Origin: Dama dama
Taxonomy: Eukaryota; Chordata; Mammalia; Artiodactyla; Cervidae
Assembly: GCF_033118175.1 (NCBI RefSeq)
Contig: NC_083701.1
Span: 15,147,501-15,211,500, forward strand
Direction: 5' to 3'
DNA: 64,000 nt
Below the pieces are notes generated by a model, which ran no database searches, was not told the origin of the DNA, and worked only from the letters and a program-made list of their open reading frames with translations. This document shows, one piece after another, positions 44,382 through 56,164 of the stretch; the first letter of the stretch is position 1, and every line of letters begins with the position of its first letter. Made by a program: the position numbers and the translations under genes.

Positions 44382-44602
44382 CTGCGTGCCTACTAAGTCG
44401 TTTCAGTCACGTCTGCTCTTTGCGACCCTATAGACTGTAGCGCGACAGACTCCTCTGTCCACAGGATTCTCCAAGCAAGAATCCTGGAGTGGGTTGCCAT
44501 GCCCTCCTCCTGGGGATCTTCCTGACCCAGGGATCAAACTCGCATCTGCTGCAGCTCCTGCATTGCAGGCAGATTCTTTACCGCTGAGCCACCGGGGAAG
44601 CC
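44382..44602 (-). mobile_element. Bov-tA SINE with perfect 10-bp TSD
   Basis: Reverse copy. 'cagtgaataa' occurs at 44372-44381 and 44603-44612. Confidence 0.96.
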
Positions 44603-44612
44603 CAGTGAATAA

Positions 44613-45194
44613 TTCCTTACATCCAATTCCCTAATAACTTCTGTTTGGAGTCCTACAGATTGTAGGTTTGATATTTAAGGAGAGAGCAAAGTTCTAATCT
44701 TTCTAGTTCATCCTAAAAATAGTTAGCTCTTCTCTGTGCATTCTGTCAGCTCAGCAAGTCCCATCTAGGGAACTGGGAGATTGTGTAAGGCAATCTTTCT
44801 AAACCAGGGTCAAGTGTTCTTCTTTACCCGAGAGTAACTCACAGAAGATGCACAGGATGATAAAGGGTCTGTCCAGTAGTGGGGAGTGTGGGGGAGGATA
44901 TGTATGTGGGGGAGGGGGTCTTCCCACCTAGGCTGGAGTCTAATGTCTAGAGCCTCAAGGATGAAAGGCAACTGCGTCCTAGCAAGAAGGGATATTTTCT
45001 CATGTTTATTCATTCAGCTATTCAAGTCGTCTGACAGACATTTACTGAAAGCTACCAGCTCAGAAACTGGTAAATGCAGAAGATGCATAAGTAATTGTGT
45101 ACCCACCCAGACAGATCTCATGGTCAAGCTATTTATTGAAATCTTTAAGCATTCAATAAAAATAACAGTAACAACAATAACAGTAATTAATATT
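44613..45194. other. No gene found; unique sequence
   Basis: G-rich 'gtgggggaggat' words near 44880-44922. Nothing else recognised. Confidence 0.5.
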
Positions 45195-45375
45195 TATGGA
45201 GCACTTATTAGGTGCTAAATAAAATAGTTCTAAAACTTTACTTGCATCATTCACTCTTAATTCTTATCTTAACCTCATGAGATAAGGACTTTCTCCTCAT
45301 CTGCCAATGAAAACATTAAGGTCCCCAGAGAATCAATAACCTATCTGGGCTCTTCAGAAACTGTCTTATCTGGAA
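45195..45375 (-). repeat. MIR
   Basis: 'atggagcacttattaggtgc', 'cttaacctcatgagataagg', 'tctcctcatctgccaatgaa'. Confidence 0.8.
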
Positions 45376-45524
45376 AGCTTTCAACTGTTGACCTCAATGC
45401 GGGGAGCTTTTAATATATAACAGTCACTGGTTGTCATAGAAACTGCAAAGGAACATAGATCTAGGGCACTTTGTGGTTGGTAAAATAATGATGCCCTCTC
45501 TGGACTCTCTGAAGTTCTCTGGGC

Positions 45525-45840
45525 TCAGGCCATTCCCTCCCCTGAGAAGGTTTTCCCCACCACTGTTTCCATGTAGCTACACTCTACTCACCTTTCAAAG
45601 CTCAAGTCCATTGCCGCCTCTATCAAGAAAGTGTTCCAGAATGCCCCCACTGTACCACTTAGGTAAAATCTCTCACACCCCTGTTTGTCTAACTCTATTG
45701 GCACTTTCCTTCTGCCAAAACTTACGGTCAACTGAGTATCTGGCTTATTTGTCTATTAAATGAGTTTTCTTCCAAAGCAGAGAGCTTGTTTAGTCAATTG
45801 TCTTATCTCCAGGGTCTGGCATTCATGCTTGGGTTAATGG
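45525..45840 (+). repeat. L2
   Basis: 'cctttcaaagctcaagtcca', 'aagaaagtgttccagaatgc', 'gcagagagcttgtttagtc', 'ccagggtctggcattcatgc'. Confidence 0.85.
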
Positions 45841-46904
45841 GCACTAAACCCATATGCCCAGCTCATAGCAAGCCCACCTAGGTGTTGGCAACCATTTACC
45901 CTTTGAATGTGGAAATGGACAAAATGAGAAAATGCAAGGAGAAACCCTCGCATCCCAGAGTTAAAGCATGAGGAAGAGCATCAGCAGATGCCATGAGTAA
46001 GAAACGCCAGCAGGTTGGACAACCAAGATTTTCTAAGATTTAACAGTGTGACTGCCCTCCAACTTAATCAACTCTGTCCTCGCAAGCAGGCTGCTAGATT
46101 CCCCAGCTGCCACACAGAGCAGATGGAAAGCAGAAGTCATATTATTATTTTGTGCAACTTTGGGGGAAAACCACAGCTTCTACTCCTTTGACTTCCACGC
46201 CCTGTGCTGCATTTCCCTGCTCGTCCAACTTTTTCCTTCCGCACAAGAGAATCCAAAGGTGCCTCGCTTTAAGAACCTATGCCATGAAAATCCAGATTTA
46301 CCAAGAGTGGAAATCAGTTAGGAACAAGGATCTGCTCTACAAGAAATTATTTATTAAAAAAAAAAACAAACCAACAATGGATTCTACAAGTGGCAAACTG
46401 CCGATGTGCACTGAAAGTGAACTTTAATTTTCAGAAACTCAATACATACATTTGGCTTTTTTTTTTTTCCCCCTGGACACATGCTAGATGCACTGCAGCA
46501 TAAATGCAGTTGGTGGTAAAGTGATGGTGGGATATTTGAGGGAGAACTAGAACGGGGTAGGGCTAGTAAGCATCTGGAACTTGACTCCTCCCTGCAAATC
46601 TTCCTATCTGCAATGCCTTTAAAGTTGATTTTCACAAAATATGTGTCTTGAACTAATCCACCAGAAGTAAAAAGTCTCCATGATCAAATGAGTTTCACAA
46701 TCATGCCTGCTCTGTCCTGCTCTTAAAGAGACTGACTGCCACTTGGTTATGCAAGACTCTGAGGAATTCAAAAGTAAAGCAACTTGTTTCATTTTATTTA
46801 ACCCTACTTTTATAAATTTATTTGGCCATGGAAATTTGTAAGATAGAATTTCTTAAAATGTTCCATAGAATTCCTTTCCAGAGGAGGCTATCTAGAGAAA
46901 GACA
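45841..46904. other. No gene found; unique sequence
   Basis: An A12 run (46355-46366) and a T/C run (46459-46475) are the only simple features. Confidence 0.5.
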
Positions 46905-47450
46905 GTAAAATGAAGTGGGTGAGACATGTCTGCAATCAGACAGCCTGGGTTTATATCCCAGGGATGCCTAGCACCCTCTCTGTGATGGAGGTTCGCTACT
47001 CCACCTGTGTCCGATGCTTCACTTCCTCATCTGCAAGATGAAATAAGAGGACCCACCTCATCAGACAGAGTATGTACAGTTATTGGAATTGATTCCACAT
47101 ACTCATTGTTGTTGTTCAGTCGTTAAGTCTGATTCTCTGTGATGCCATGGACTGCATGCAGCACACCAGGCTCCTCTGTCCTCCACCAGCTCCTGGAGTT
47201 TGCTCAAACTCATGTCCATTGAGTTGGTGATGCTATCTAACCACCTCATCTTCTGCCACCCCTTTCTCCTTTTGCCTTCAAACTTTCCCAGCATCAGGGT
47301 CTTTTCCAGTGAGTTAACTCTTTGCATCAGGTGTCCAGAGTATTGGAGTTTCAGCTTTATTTAGCATCAGTCTTTCCAATGAATATTCAGAGCTGATTTC
47401 CTTTAGTATAGTCAGTGCTCAATAAATATCACCTATGATTATAATTGGAC
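46905..47450 (+). repeat. MIR, split by ART2A
   Basis: The left part to about 47104 ('gcctgggtttatatcccagg', 'cttcctcatctgcaagatga') and right part from 47408 ('agtcagtgctcaataaatat') form one MIR around the ART2A at 47105-47407. Confidence 0.75.
47105..47407 (-). mobile_element. ART2A/BovB 3'-end retroposon inside a MIR
   Basis: Reverse copy from 'attgttgttgttcagtcg' to 'gagctgatttcctttag'. It has a small extra 'tattt' near 47358. Confidence 0.92.
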
Positions 47451-47665
47451 TTCCTAGGTGGCTCAGTGGGTAAAGAATCTGCCTACAATGCAGAAGACAC
47501 CAGAAGCACAGATTCAATCCTTGGGTTGGGAAGATCCCCTTGAGGAGGGTATGGCAACTGACTCCAGTATTCTTGCCTGGATAATCCCATGGACAGAGAA
47601 GCCTGGTGGCCTACAGTTCATAGGGTTGCAAAGAGTTGGACATGACTGGCATGACTGAGCACGCA
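47447..47665 (+). mobile_element. Bov-tA SINE
   Basis: Head 'ggacttcctaggtggctcag' to 'gactgagcacgcaagc'. Confidence 0.94.
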
Positions 47666-47974
47666 AGCGTAATTACAATAATTTAGAATGTAAGACTCAT
47701 ATGTCATCTAACAATGTGAAGACCCAGGTATTAAACATCTCAGAATATTCTTCCAGCCCAGCCCCAAATTTCTGGGAAACAATAGAGTGTGATTAACTTG
47801 ATAATACTAACAGAATAGAATTCCAGGCTAGATGGGGTGTAAGAAAGAGACAACCGGCTCTTGGCGGTGTTTCATGTTGACTTTCAAACAATAGAGTAGA
47901 GAATGGAAGTGATCCAAGGCTCTGGGTTACTAGTGTGGCCTGTGGTGGACAGTGACTGAGGATAAACTCAGTCC
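47666..47974. other. No gene found; unique sequence
   Basis: Nothing recognised. Confidence 0.5.
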
Positions 47975-48125
47975 CACCACGTGCATGCTGTGTGACCTGA
48001 GGCAAGAAACCCAAGCTCTCTGTGCCTGAGAATCAGAACAACGGAGACATCTTAGAATGCTTGTGAGAATTAAAGGAGCAATAAAACGAACAGTGTCTGA
48101 CTTCTATCTGGTAAAGGTAGTCTTG
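47975..48125 (+). repeat. MIR
   Basis: 'catgctgtgtgacctgaggc' and 'tgcttgtgagaattaaagga'. Confidence 0.75.
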
Positions 48126-48184
48126 ATGATTCTCATCTTAAAGTGGTGCTGTCAAATTTTATTTAGGTTTTTTCTTTTTCTTAA

Positions 48185-48330
48185 AGATACATAGGCTCAC
48201 AGAGTCAGAATTAAGGGGTACCTGAGAGACCATCTAGCACAATATCTTTATTTTTTCTGACAAGGAAACAGGGCCCAGAAAGGGAAAGTCGTTTCCCCTA
48301 GGTCACATGGCAAGTGAGAGGTAAGGGGAA
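48185..48330 (-). repeat. MIR-like old repeat
   Basis: 'gacaaggaaacagggcccag', 'aaagtcgtttcccctaggtc' and 'acatggcaagtgagagg'. The upstream 'gagagaccatctagcacaat' suggests a variant family. Confidence 0.65.
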
Positions 48331-48639
48331 GAAGCAATCTTCCTTCCATGACAGAAAAAAACGGTACGCTTTCCCTGAGTGAGCAGGCTCCAGGGGAGGA
48401 AGTGAGCCTTTAGGGACGTGAGGATGGCATGTGTTCTAGGAGAGCAGAGGACAGCTGTTGGGAAATCATTTGGGAAAACTATTCCAAAATTAAATGGTGT
48501 TCCGTTGGGCCATTTCATGACTGCAGCACAATGTGCTTGCCTGTGGGCAACACAAGGAATAACTATGATTCAGTTTTCTTCACTCCCAGGAAGGCTTTGA
48601 AGAATGTTTACAATGAACAACTCACTTAATTTTCTCCAT
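48331..48639. other. No gene found; unique sequence
   Basis: Nothing recognised. Confidence 0.5.
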
Positions 48640-48750
48640 CTATCCAGCTCACGTGGTAAGCATCATTATCCCTGTCTTTAACAGTATTCAGAGAAGTTAA
48701 TGACAAGCAGGCAAGCAGCTCAGAAAGGATCCAGGCAGTGTTTCCTGACA
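48640..48750 (-). repeat. MIR
   Basis: 'gtaagcatcattatccctgt' and 'cagagaagttaatgacaagc'. Confidence 0.6.
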
Positions 48751-48859
48751 CCGAGCCCCTGACCTAGAGTCAGGTGCCCCACGGGCATGGGATGGTAAGC
48801 CTAATACTTGGATTTAACAGACTTTAATTTCTTAGAGCCACAAAATGATTCTCTTGTGA

Positions 48860-49015
48860 TGTCCCTCCAATTTATGTGTCCAGTCCCACCTTCTCTGAGG
48901 AAGCTTCTCTGACCAGCCCAATCCACCAATCATGGCTTCTCCAAACTTCTCCAGGCTTTGCCATTTATATTCTGATGGACACTTGTCCATTACAGGCTGG
49001 TTTCAGAGGAGAAAG
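48860..49015 (+). repeat. L2
   Basis: 'tctctgaggaagcttctctg' and 'ctttgccatttatattctga'. Confidence 0.55.
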
Positions 49016-49169
49016 GCTTGACATCTTATCATTCAAATGATAACAGTGTCCCTATGCTCCCAACTAGGTACCAAGCTCCAAGTCAGATGACCTCCAGAGT
49101 CAGAGAGGATGAAGACAAGTTACAGCCTCAGTTACAGGTTTGGGGAAGAACAGTCATCACACCACTTTC

Positions 49170-49335
49170 TGTGAGGATAAAATATGCCAGCGATATAAAT
49201 CCTCATAGCAACCCTGAAAGGTAGATTTTATTATCTCCATTTTAGGGATGGGGAACCTGAATCTCAGATGGAAAAAATAATTCCCATAAGTTTACCCAGC
49301 AGGCGGGGTAATAAGGATGCTGTTGACTGTGAGAA
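49170..49335 (-). repeat. MIR
   Basis: 'aatcctcatagcaaccctga', 'ttatctccattttagggatg'. Confidence 0.85.
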
Positions 49336-49504
49336 CAATAGCAATCAGTACCTCCAAAGGACCTTGGGCAGATTACGGAAACGACCTGGGTTCCAGTGGA
49401 TACAGTGGGGGGTGGCCGTGGGGGTGGGTTTCATTGTCTTTGTGACGGTCCCTTTCTGGTTCCTGTGTTCCTCCTCTCTGCCTCCTGTGTTCTCCACTGA
49501 ACAG

Positions 49505-49640
49505 CCAGAAGAGGGGATGGAGGGGAGAGGCTCAAGAGGGAAGGCATGTGTATACATACTTACGGCTGACTCACGTCGTTGTAGAGCAGAAAGTTAACAC
49601 AACACCGTAAAGCGATTATCCTCCAACTTAAAAAAAGCAC
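49505..49640 (+). mobile_element. L1 3' end, short and diverged
   Basis: 'ggcatgtgtatacatactta', 'cggctgactcacgtcgttg', 'aaagcgattatcctccaact' and a short A-run match the ruminant L1 3' terminus. Confidence 0.8.
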
Positions 49641-50165
49641 ACAGCCAGAGGCATCCTTCACTCTCCATCCCTTCCCTGTTCCTCCCCAGGCTTCCCATTT
49701 CCCGCAGCCCAGAATCCAAAGCCACCCCCAGAGGCCTTACAGGGTGTGTCCTGCTGCCTCCCAGACCTCACCCCCTCCTCCCCGCCCATTCCCTGCACGC
49801 CCCCCAGTCACTCTTCCTGAAATACCCGGCTGCAAGTTCCCTCCTCCACACATTCATCCCTATTGTCCTCTCTGCCTAGGGCACTCTTCCCGGTCTGGCC
49901 CATCTGCAAGGACCCCTCCCTCTCCTTCTTGGTGACCACTCTTTGTAAAATAGCTCCCATACCCCATTCCATCATCTTCCTAACCTCCTTATCCCACTTT
50001 ACATCTAAACACCACCCCCCATCTCCTTGTTTCCTGTCTGTCTCTCCCACTAGAATATAAGCTCCCTGTGGGCAGGGGCATGGCTTCTCTCATTCATGCT
50101 GTGTCCTCATCGCTCTGACCAGGACCAGGGGCAGAGCAGGTGCTCTATGCAGATCTATTGTATAA
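49641..50165 (+). repeat. L2, long block
   Basis: 'ctctctgcctagggcactct', 'cactagaatataagctccct', 'gtgggcaggggcatggcttc'. The C-rich 5' section is less certain. Confidence 0.75.
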
Positions 50166-51124
50166 GAGGATGAACTGTAAGGCTCCTTTGGGTGCCATGG
50201 GCAGAGGGAGAGAGAAGGCAGAAAGCAGTGGGCTGAGTAATGTGGGGAGGGGAGGGAGGCAAGGGCGGTTCTGAAGAAGGAACTGCGGGCTGCTGTCAGT
50301 CATCAGCGGGCACCCCGGCAGGGCACAGCTGTGTTCAGTTCTGATCTTCCCCCTTCTCCTCCCCAAAGTGGAGAGCACCCTGAAACCACCCAGAGCTGAG
50401 CCCCACCCCAGAGCGGGGAAGGAGGACTGAAAGCCAAACCTAGAATCTGCTGAGGTGGAGCAAACCTCAGTGAGTCGCCAGCCTGTTGATTTGCCGCCTC
50501 TTTTATGCCCAAGGGATAAAATAATGATGGGGGCTGAGAGTTCATCTTAAGAAAAGGAAACTCCAGCCTAATAGAGCATTGATAATAACAGAAAAGAAAA
50601 AAAAAAAAAAAAAAACAGTAGGTGTACCCATCAGGGTCCCAGCAGAAAACAGAATTCACCCCAGATGGTGCAAATGGAGAACATTTGATGGAGGGACATT
50701 TTACAGATTGGGGCTGGAGCTGAGGCTCCTGGGCCAGCAGCAGTGTGAAGCCACGGCACCCCTGAACGAGCAGAGGTGGGGATGGTGGTCCAGAAGGCTT
50801 CAAAGAACATGATGGGAACCTCCATGGTGGAGAAGCAAAGCTGTCACGAAAGACGCAAACCTCTCTCTCCTTTTTCCCTCTGGTCTCCTGCCAGGGCCTC
50901 TGGAAGGCAGATGGGGAGGGAACTGGGGGGCATTGTTGGCAGAGTTGGCCTCCAGGGCACAGAGCAGGGCAGAGAATGGATATGGTGACCCGCAGAGAAG
51001 AACTGGCAAAGGTGACTGTTGAATAACCATTCAGAATTTTTCCACTGCTTGGTGCAGAGCCCAGCACAGACTAGCCATGAATAAATCCTTACCAGGCATC
51101 CTACAGCCCCAATTCCCACTGCCC

Positions 51125-51126
<2 letters not shown>
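50166..51126. other. No gene; poly(A)-flanked old repeat and a chance ORF
   Basis: An A20 run lies at 50590-50610, followed by 'catcagggtcccagcagaaa', an old-repeat start I cannot name. A 254-codon minus-strand open frame (51067-50303) crosses the A-run (read as Phe codons) and shows no domain. It is judged fortuitous. Confidence 0.5.

Positions 51127-51175
<49 letters not shown>
51127..51175 (+). repeat. (CA)n microsatellite, about 24 units
   Basis: Uninterrupted CA dinucleotides over 49 bases. Confidence 0.99.
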
Positions 51176-51178
<3 letters not shown>

Positions 51179-51179
51179 C

Positions 51180-51380
51180 TTATTGAACTCTTACTATGTG
51201 CCACGCATATCTTAAGCCCATGGTATCATTTACTCCAATGGGGTAAGTTTGGGTGTCCCTATTTTTTTTCAGATATGGAAACGGAGGCTTAAAAAGGTTC
51301 ATAATTTTCCCAAGGTGACTCAACTAGTGAAGCGCAGAGCCATGGCTCCACCCCGAATGAGCCTAACTCAACGGGCCATG
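51180..51380 (-). repeat. MIR
   Basis: 'attgaactcttactatgtgc', 'cagatatggaaacggaggct', 'ttcccaaggtgactcaacta'. Confidence 0.85.
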
Positions 51381-52439
51381 CCTTCAGCCGCCAAGTTCTC
51401 CATCCCAGAGCCTAGAAGAGGGCCCACTGGGTGGTGGGAGGTTATGGTGGCCCAAGGAACTTCTCCTGCAGCCCAAGTCTGCACAACAGGCTTCTCCAAC
51501 TGAGGTTACCAGATGCAAAGTGGAACTGTTCTTGGCTGATTTGAAGTGGTCCCCACAAGCCTGGAGGAATGGAGCCAGAGGAATGGAGCATGGGACCTCC
51601 AATGTCCTGGGTCACTAAAATAACGAGGGAAGCACTTGCCTCCTGCCTCACTGCCTACAGATGAATCATCAGTTATCCCCATCAATGCCGGCCCAAGATG
51701 ATTAGCTAGAAGTTCCAACTCCTGTGGCTAGCATTTGGTGGGAATTGGTGATAGGGGAGGAGAATGCTCAATTTATAGAAACCAGCCTACTCAAAACTCA
51801 AAAAATGACCCCAGAAGAACACTGCGTTGATGGTGCAACTCTTGTTTGCCTACCATTTGACTTCTAGCAGGAAGTATTTTTAAAGGGTATTTTTCTCCCT
51901 TGCTGACCAGTTCCTCATTGAGAAATTCTCTTTTGTGACACTTGGACATCTCAGCTCCCAGAGTGATGAAGGGACTTTTTTTTTTAATTGCCACTTCCAG
52001 GTTTGGATTCACTTCTTCATTCATCTGGAAGAACAGAAAGGATTTCCAAATGCTTACCAGACATCTCCTCTGAGCACTGAAGACTGGCCTTGTCCCTAGA
52101 CCTTGACCGTCACCTCTGGGAACCACACGGCACAGGGTGGGATGTCCCCACCTCCTATTCCTCTCCTCCATGCCCAACTCACGCACTCAGCACGTTTATC
52201 AGTCCCCTCCACATCCCCCATACGTTATGAAGCAATGTGATAAAATCTCCTCTTAGGTTTAGTAAGAAATAGCATGCAACCCGATGGTGAAACTGTGGTG
52301 GGCTTCAAGGCTGAATGGACCCAAGGTGACGCTGGGAACCTCCTTACTCCCTCCCCTTCCTGGGGGCCAAGAATAGGGAGACCATCACCCATTCTGGTGG
52401 CCCGTAGACAGGGTCTGTGAGACCCCTTAACATGCATAC
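51381..52439. other. No gene found; unique sequence
   Basis: Open frames of up to 131 codons on the minus strand (51791-52186) have no domain. A T10 run lies at 51977-51986. Confidence 0.5.
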
Positions 52440-52880
52440 TCCCTGCATCATCCAGGTCCCTCCATGCCTCATCTTTTCAATGACTATGAGATGTAAGTTC
52501 TGTTTACTCTGCTCACCTCATCTTATCTCACGTTACTCAAACTCCATGTCAGGCAACCCTTGCGCCATGCCCTGTTCAGACCATGCTGTTCCATTGCTCT
52601 ACCCTTGCTCGTGCTCTGTCTTCTGTCTGGGATGCCTTTCTCCCTCAGTGTCTCCCTAGCAAGCTTCTACTTTTGCTGGAAGACCCAGCTCAGGTCAACA
52701 CTGAGCATCACTGCCTGAGCCTCAGGTTAAGCTATGCTCCCCTGGGAGCCCCGGGCTTTCCTCTGCCTCAACATTCAGCACCTCATGCTGGAAACATCTG
52801 CTCTCCAGTCCATCTCCCACAGTGGACTCAGTTCTGGGAAGACCCTCTCTGGCTCCTGCCTGCTTCCCAGGGCCCAGCAC
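52440..52880 (+). repeat. L2, long block
   Basis: 'gtctgggatgcctttctccc', 'gctggaagacccagctcagg', 'agggcccagcacagggcctg'. Confidence 0.8.
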
Positions 52881-53011
52881 AGGGCCTGACATACAGTGGA
52901 TTGCTGAAAGGAGCGATCTCTTTAATTTAGATCTAAACCCTTTGTTTGCCCTCATCCTCTAAATGGGTGTGTGAATTGGCTCAGGCCCTGCCCAGAGAAA
53001 CAGAAACTCTC

Positions 53012-53222
53012 ATGCATCAGTGTTTGACTCTGCATGACCCTATGGACTGTAAGTAGCCTGCCAGGCTCCTCTGTCCATGAGATTCTCCAGGTGAGAATAC
53101 TGGAGTGGGTTGCCATGCCCTCCTCCAGGGAAATCTTTCCAACCCAGGGGTCAAACCTGTGTCTCTTACATCTCCTGCACTGGCAGGCAGGTTCTTTACC
53201 ACTCGCACCACCTGAGAAGCCC
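53012..53222 (-). mobile_element. Bov-tA SINE
   Basis: Reverse copy, head variant 'actcgcaccacctgagaagc'. 'aaacagaaact' (52998-53008) and 'aaacaggaact' (53223-53233) match at 10 of 11. Confidence 0.94.
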
Positions 53223-53233
53223 AAACAGGAACT

Positions 53234-53529
53234 TAAAGGTAAATAAAAAGTGACTGAATCTCCTGAGCCCACAGGCTCTTCCATTTGTGGTGGGTTGTGA
53301 AACAGAGAGAGAGCAGCCCAGCATGAGGGCCTCAAGAAGCTGTTGGTGGTAGGAGTCCTCAGCTGGTCCCAAGTGGTATAGGTTTCATGTGTCCCAAACC
53401 AACCACCCCTCCCCTAGAAATTCCAGCCCTAGAGCAACTCGCCTTTAGCTGAAATCTCTCACCCCGGTTAAAATGGAAAGCCTCGTGACAAGGACTTCTA
53501 AGCTGTCATTATTTCTGCAGCTTTCTTTT
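53234..53529. other. No gene found
   Basis: Nothing recognised. Confidence 0.5.
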
Positions 53530-53700
53530 TAATCATAAAATGATACTCTTGTGCCCACCATCTCATTTAATTTCACAACAGCTCTATGAGACTAGTATTG
53601 TTTTCCCCATTTTATGGATGAGGACACTAAGGTACAGAGAAGTTAAGGTACCTGAGATCACAGATCTCAGAAATGGGAAAGCTAGACCAGTTCTGTCTGG
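53530..53700 (-). repeat. MIR
   Basis: 'atctcatttaatttcacaac', 'ttttatggatgaggacacta', 'cagagaagttaaggtacctg'. Confidence 0.88.
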
Positions 53701-53859
53701 TCCCATGGTGCTTCCTCTTACCCAAAATGTTAAACTGCCAGCTTGAACAAGTCAGGAAAAGTCCCTGAACAGGAACCAGGAGACCTGTCACGTGACTGGC
53801 CTGGTCACAATCATTCTGACCTTTGATTTCCTCATCATTTCCCTCTAAGTCCAAGGTTA

Positions 53860-53989
53860 CACTTGACTCAGGACACATGTATCGTCACTTCCTTTAGAGA
53901 GCCTCTCCCAACCACTCCAAGTCATAGTCAGTGGAGAACTAGTAATTCTTCCTTTGTGTTCCCACCAGCCCCTTTGTTTCAGCACCTAT
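53860..53989 (+). repeat. L2 fragment
   Basis: 'tcacttcctttagagagcct' and 'tttgtgttcccaccagcccc'. Confidence 0.55.
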
Positions 53990-54720
53990 GTATCAGTTAG
54001 TTATCACTGTGTAACAAAGCACTTGCAGGCTTTTCAAACAAGTAGTCAGAAAACAGTTTTTTAAAGGGAAAGACAGCAAATATTTTAGGCTTCATAGATC
54101 ACACAGTCTCTGTTGCAATTATTTAGTTTGATTTTGTAGCACCAAAAAAAAAAAAAGAAAGAAACTAAACAATAAATAAATGGAAATGACTATATTCTAA
54201 TAAAGCTTTGTTTACAAAAACAGACAGCTGACTGGTCCACAGGTGGTATTTTGCCAATCATTGTTTTGAATAGTAGGCATTTATTATTGCTCATGAATCT
54301 ATGAGTTGGCTGAACCAATCTGTTCATCTGGGTCAGGCTCTGCTGATCTGGGTGAGCTCACTCATGCAACTGTGGTCAGCTGGCCAGATGCCTAAACGTT
54401 AGCTGGTCTAAGATGTATATTTGCATACTTGGTAGTTGACCTGCTAAGAGTGAAGGTGACAAGAGAGATCTGGGTGGTGTGTCTCTCGTCATCAAGGAAG
54501 CTAACCCGGATTTCCTCTCCTAGAGAGTCAGCAAGCTTCCTAGAGATGGTGGAAGCACACAAGGCCAGTTGAGACCTAGGCTCAAAACTGGTACATCATC
54601 ACCTCCATCACATCTTATTGACAAAGCACCTCACAAGACCAGCCCAGATCCAAGTGATAGAGAATTAACCTCAGTCTCTTGCTAGGAGGAGCTAAGAAGC
54701 CACGTCTCAAAAAGTGTGAC
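53990..54720. mobile_element. Old LTR-like element interrupted by a DNA-transposon fragment
   Basis: Outer element: 53990-54040 ('tagttatcactgtgtaacaa') and 54271-54720 ('catttattattgctcatgaa', 'ggtgagctcactcatgcaac', 'ggtcagctggccagatgcc'). Inner piece 54041-54270 has 'caaatattttaggcttcata' and 'aaagctttgtttacaaaaac' to 'ttttgccaatcattg', as in an old hAT-type MER repeat. Families not certain. Confidence 0.5.
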
Positions 54721-54724
54721 GAGA

Positions 54725-55040
54725 GCACAAGCCAAAGAACTGTGGCCGTTTCTGCAGTCATTCCACTGGAGCCAGCTGCACTCATGTGTTTGTATTTGTT
54801 ACATATACATCTCCCTATTTTGGGACAGTAAGACCTTTAATGACTGGCTTAATATTTATATCTCCAGTACCAATCACAGTGCCTGGAGCAGTCTATTTTC
54901 ACCTCCTAAAAGCAAAGGTCCTCAAACCCATCCACCTCCATAACCACCATCTACACCCTGGTTCAAGGTATTGTTGGCCCTTGCCTGGTCCACTGCAATA
55001 GCTTCCTGACTGCTGAGAGGGTGGTTGATATTCACTTGTA
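54725..55040 (+). repeat. L2
   Basis: 'tatctccagtaccaatcaca' and 'gtgcctggagcagtctattt' (3' tail), then 'cctggtccactgcaatagct' from a second L2-type segment. Confidence 0.65.
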
Positions 55041-55289
55041 TTGGGAACCCGTTCACATCCATGGGTGCAGGAGAACAGCCTAGTGGAGAAGAACAAAGTC
55101 CCTGGGAGGAGAGGTCAGAGGCTTCCTCTGACATAGGAACTGGGCAGAAAGTCCGGGGACGGTGGTGCCCTGGCTGTGATTCCACTCAGTGTTTGTCCTG
55201 GTGTGGCTCCTGACAAGACCCCCGGGACCCGTAAAGGCAGGAAAGCCCAAGAACTTCGGTTCAGGGAACCAACAGGGCAAGCCAGGAGC

Positions 55290-55400
55290 AATGCAGGTTT
55301 AGCATCAAAAGCAACCCCAGCTCTGCTTCTTTATAAATAACTTATCTGTGCCTCATTTTATAATCTGTAAGATAGAAATAAAAATAGAGAATTCCTTCCC
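55290..55400 (+). repeat. MIR
   Basis: 'aataacttatctgtgcctca' and 'ttttataatctgtaagatag'. Confidence 0.65.
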
Positions 55401-55469
55401 ATCATAACACCCAAAACAAAAGAGCTTCTGTTACCGGATATTATAATAAACCTAACACTCGTGGTGTCT

Positions 55470-55645
55470 CGGAGTGGCTGTAAACATTTCACCTGCTTTG
55501 GCTCATTCAGTCCCCTCCATGGCCTCATAAGGCAGGTCCTATTATCCCATTTTACAGATGAGGAAGCAGAGACTCAGGGGTGTTTAGTAACTTGTCCAAG
55601 GTCACACTGCTAGAAGGACAGGTATCTGGGATTTGAGTTCTTGCT
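55470..55645 (-). repeat. MIR
   Basis: 'attatcccattttacagatg', 'gaggaagcagagactcaggg' and 'taacttgtccaaggtcacac'. Well preserved. Confidence 0.93.
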
Positions 55646-55829
55646 CTTCTCTTCCAGAGCCTGAGCCCGATATCACTGACACATTCAACGAACTCCAGGT
55701 GATATTATTTCTAAAGCTCCCTGCCCTCCCCGAGGTCAGGCATGCCTGCCTCTCCCCTTCCCCTCTGCACTTTGCTGAAAGGATGGCAAAACAGAGGCCC
55801 ATGTTCTGCACTTGCTTCTGCTAATTCCT

Positions 55830-55953
55830 TACCCCCTGACCTTCAGCAAGCAAGGACTCCTTTCTGAAACTCGGTGTTACCCTTTCCACAATGTGGATCT
55901 AATAATTCATGACACCCTGACAAGAATCATGAGACCTACGTGACAGCACAAAA
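55830..55953 (+). repeat. MIR
   Basis: 'ccctgaccttcagcaagcaa', 'taccctttccacaatgtgga'. Interrupted at its 3' side by the CHR SINE. Confidence 0.55.
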
Positions 55954-55964
55954 TAAGTTACCCA

Positions 55965-56153
55965 TTGAGATATATTTCCCTGGTGGTCCAGTAGTTAACA
56001 CTTCGCCTTTCAATGCAGGTTCGATCCCTGGCTAGGGAGCTAAGATCTCATATGCCTTGTAGCCGAAAAAAACAAAACGTAAGACAGCGGCAATATTGTA
56101 ACAAATTCAACAAGTACTTTAAAATTGGTCCACATCAAAAAAAAAAAAAAAAG
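55965..56153 (+). mobile_element. CHR-type SINE with perfect 11-bp TSD
   Basis: 'tttccctggtggtccagtag', 'gcaggttcgatccctggcta', A-tail. 'taagttaccca' occurs at 55954-55964 and 56154-56164. Confidence 0.93.
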
Positions 56154-56164
56154 TAAGTTACCCA

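Noticed and set aside
50303..51067. 254-codon minus-strand open frame
   Set aside because: It crosses a poly(A) run read as Phe codons, has no recognisable domain and no conserved-looking start or splice context. Length alone is plausible by chance in this GC-rich stretch.
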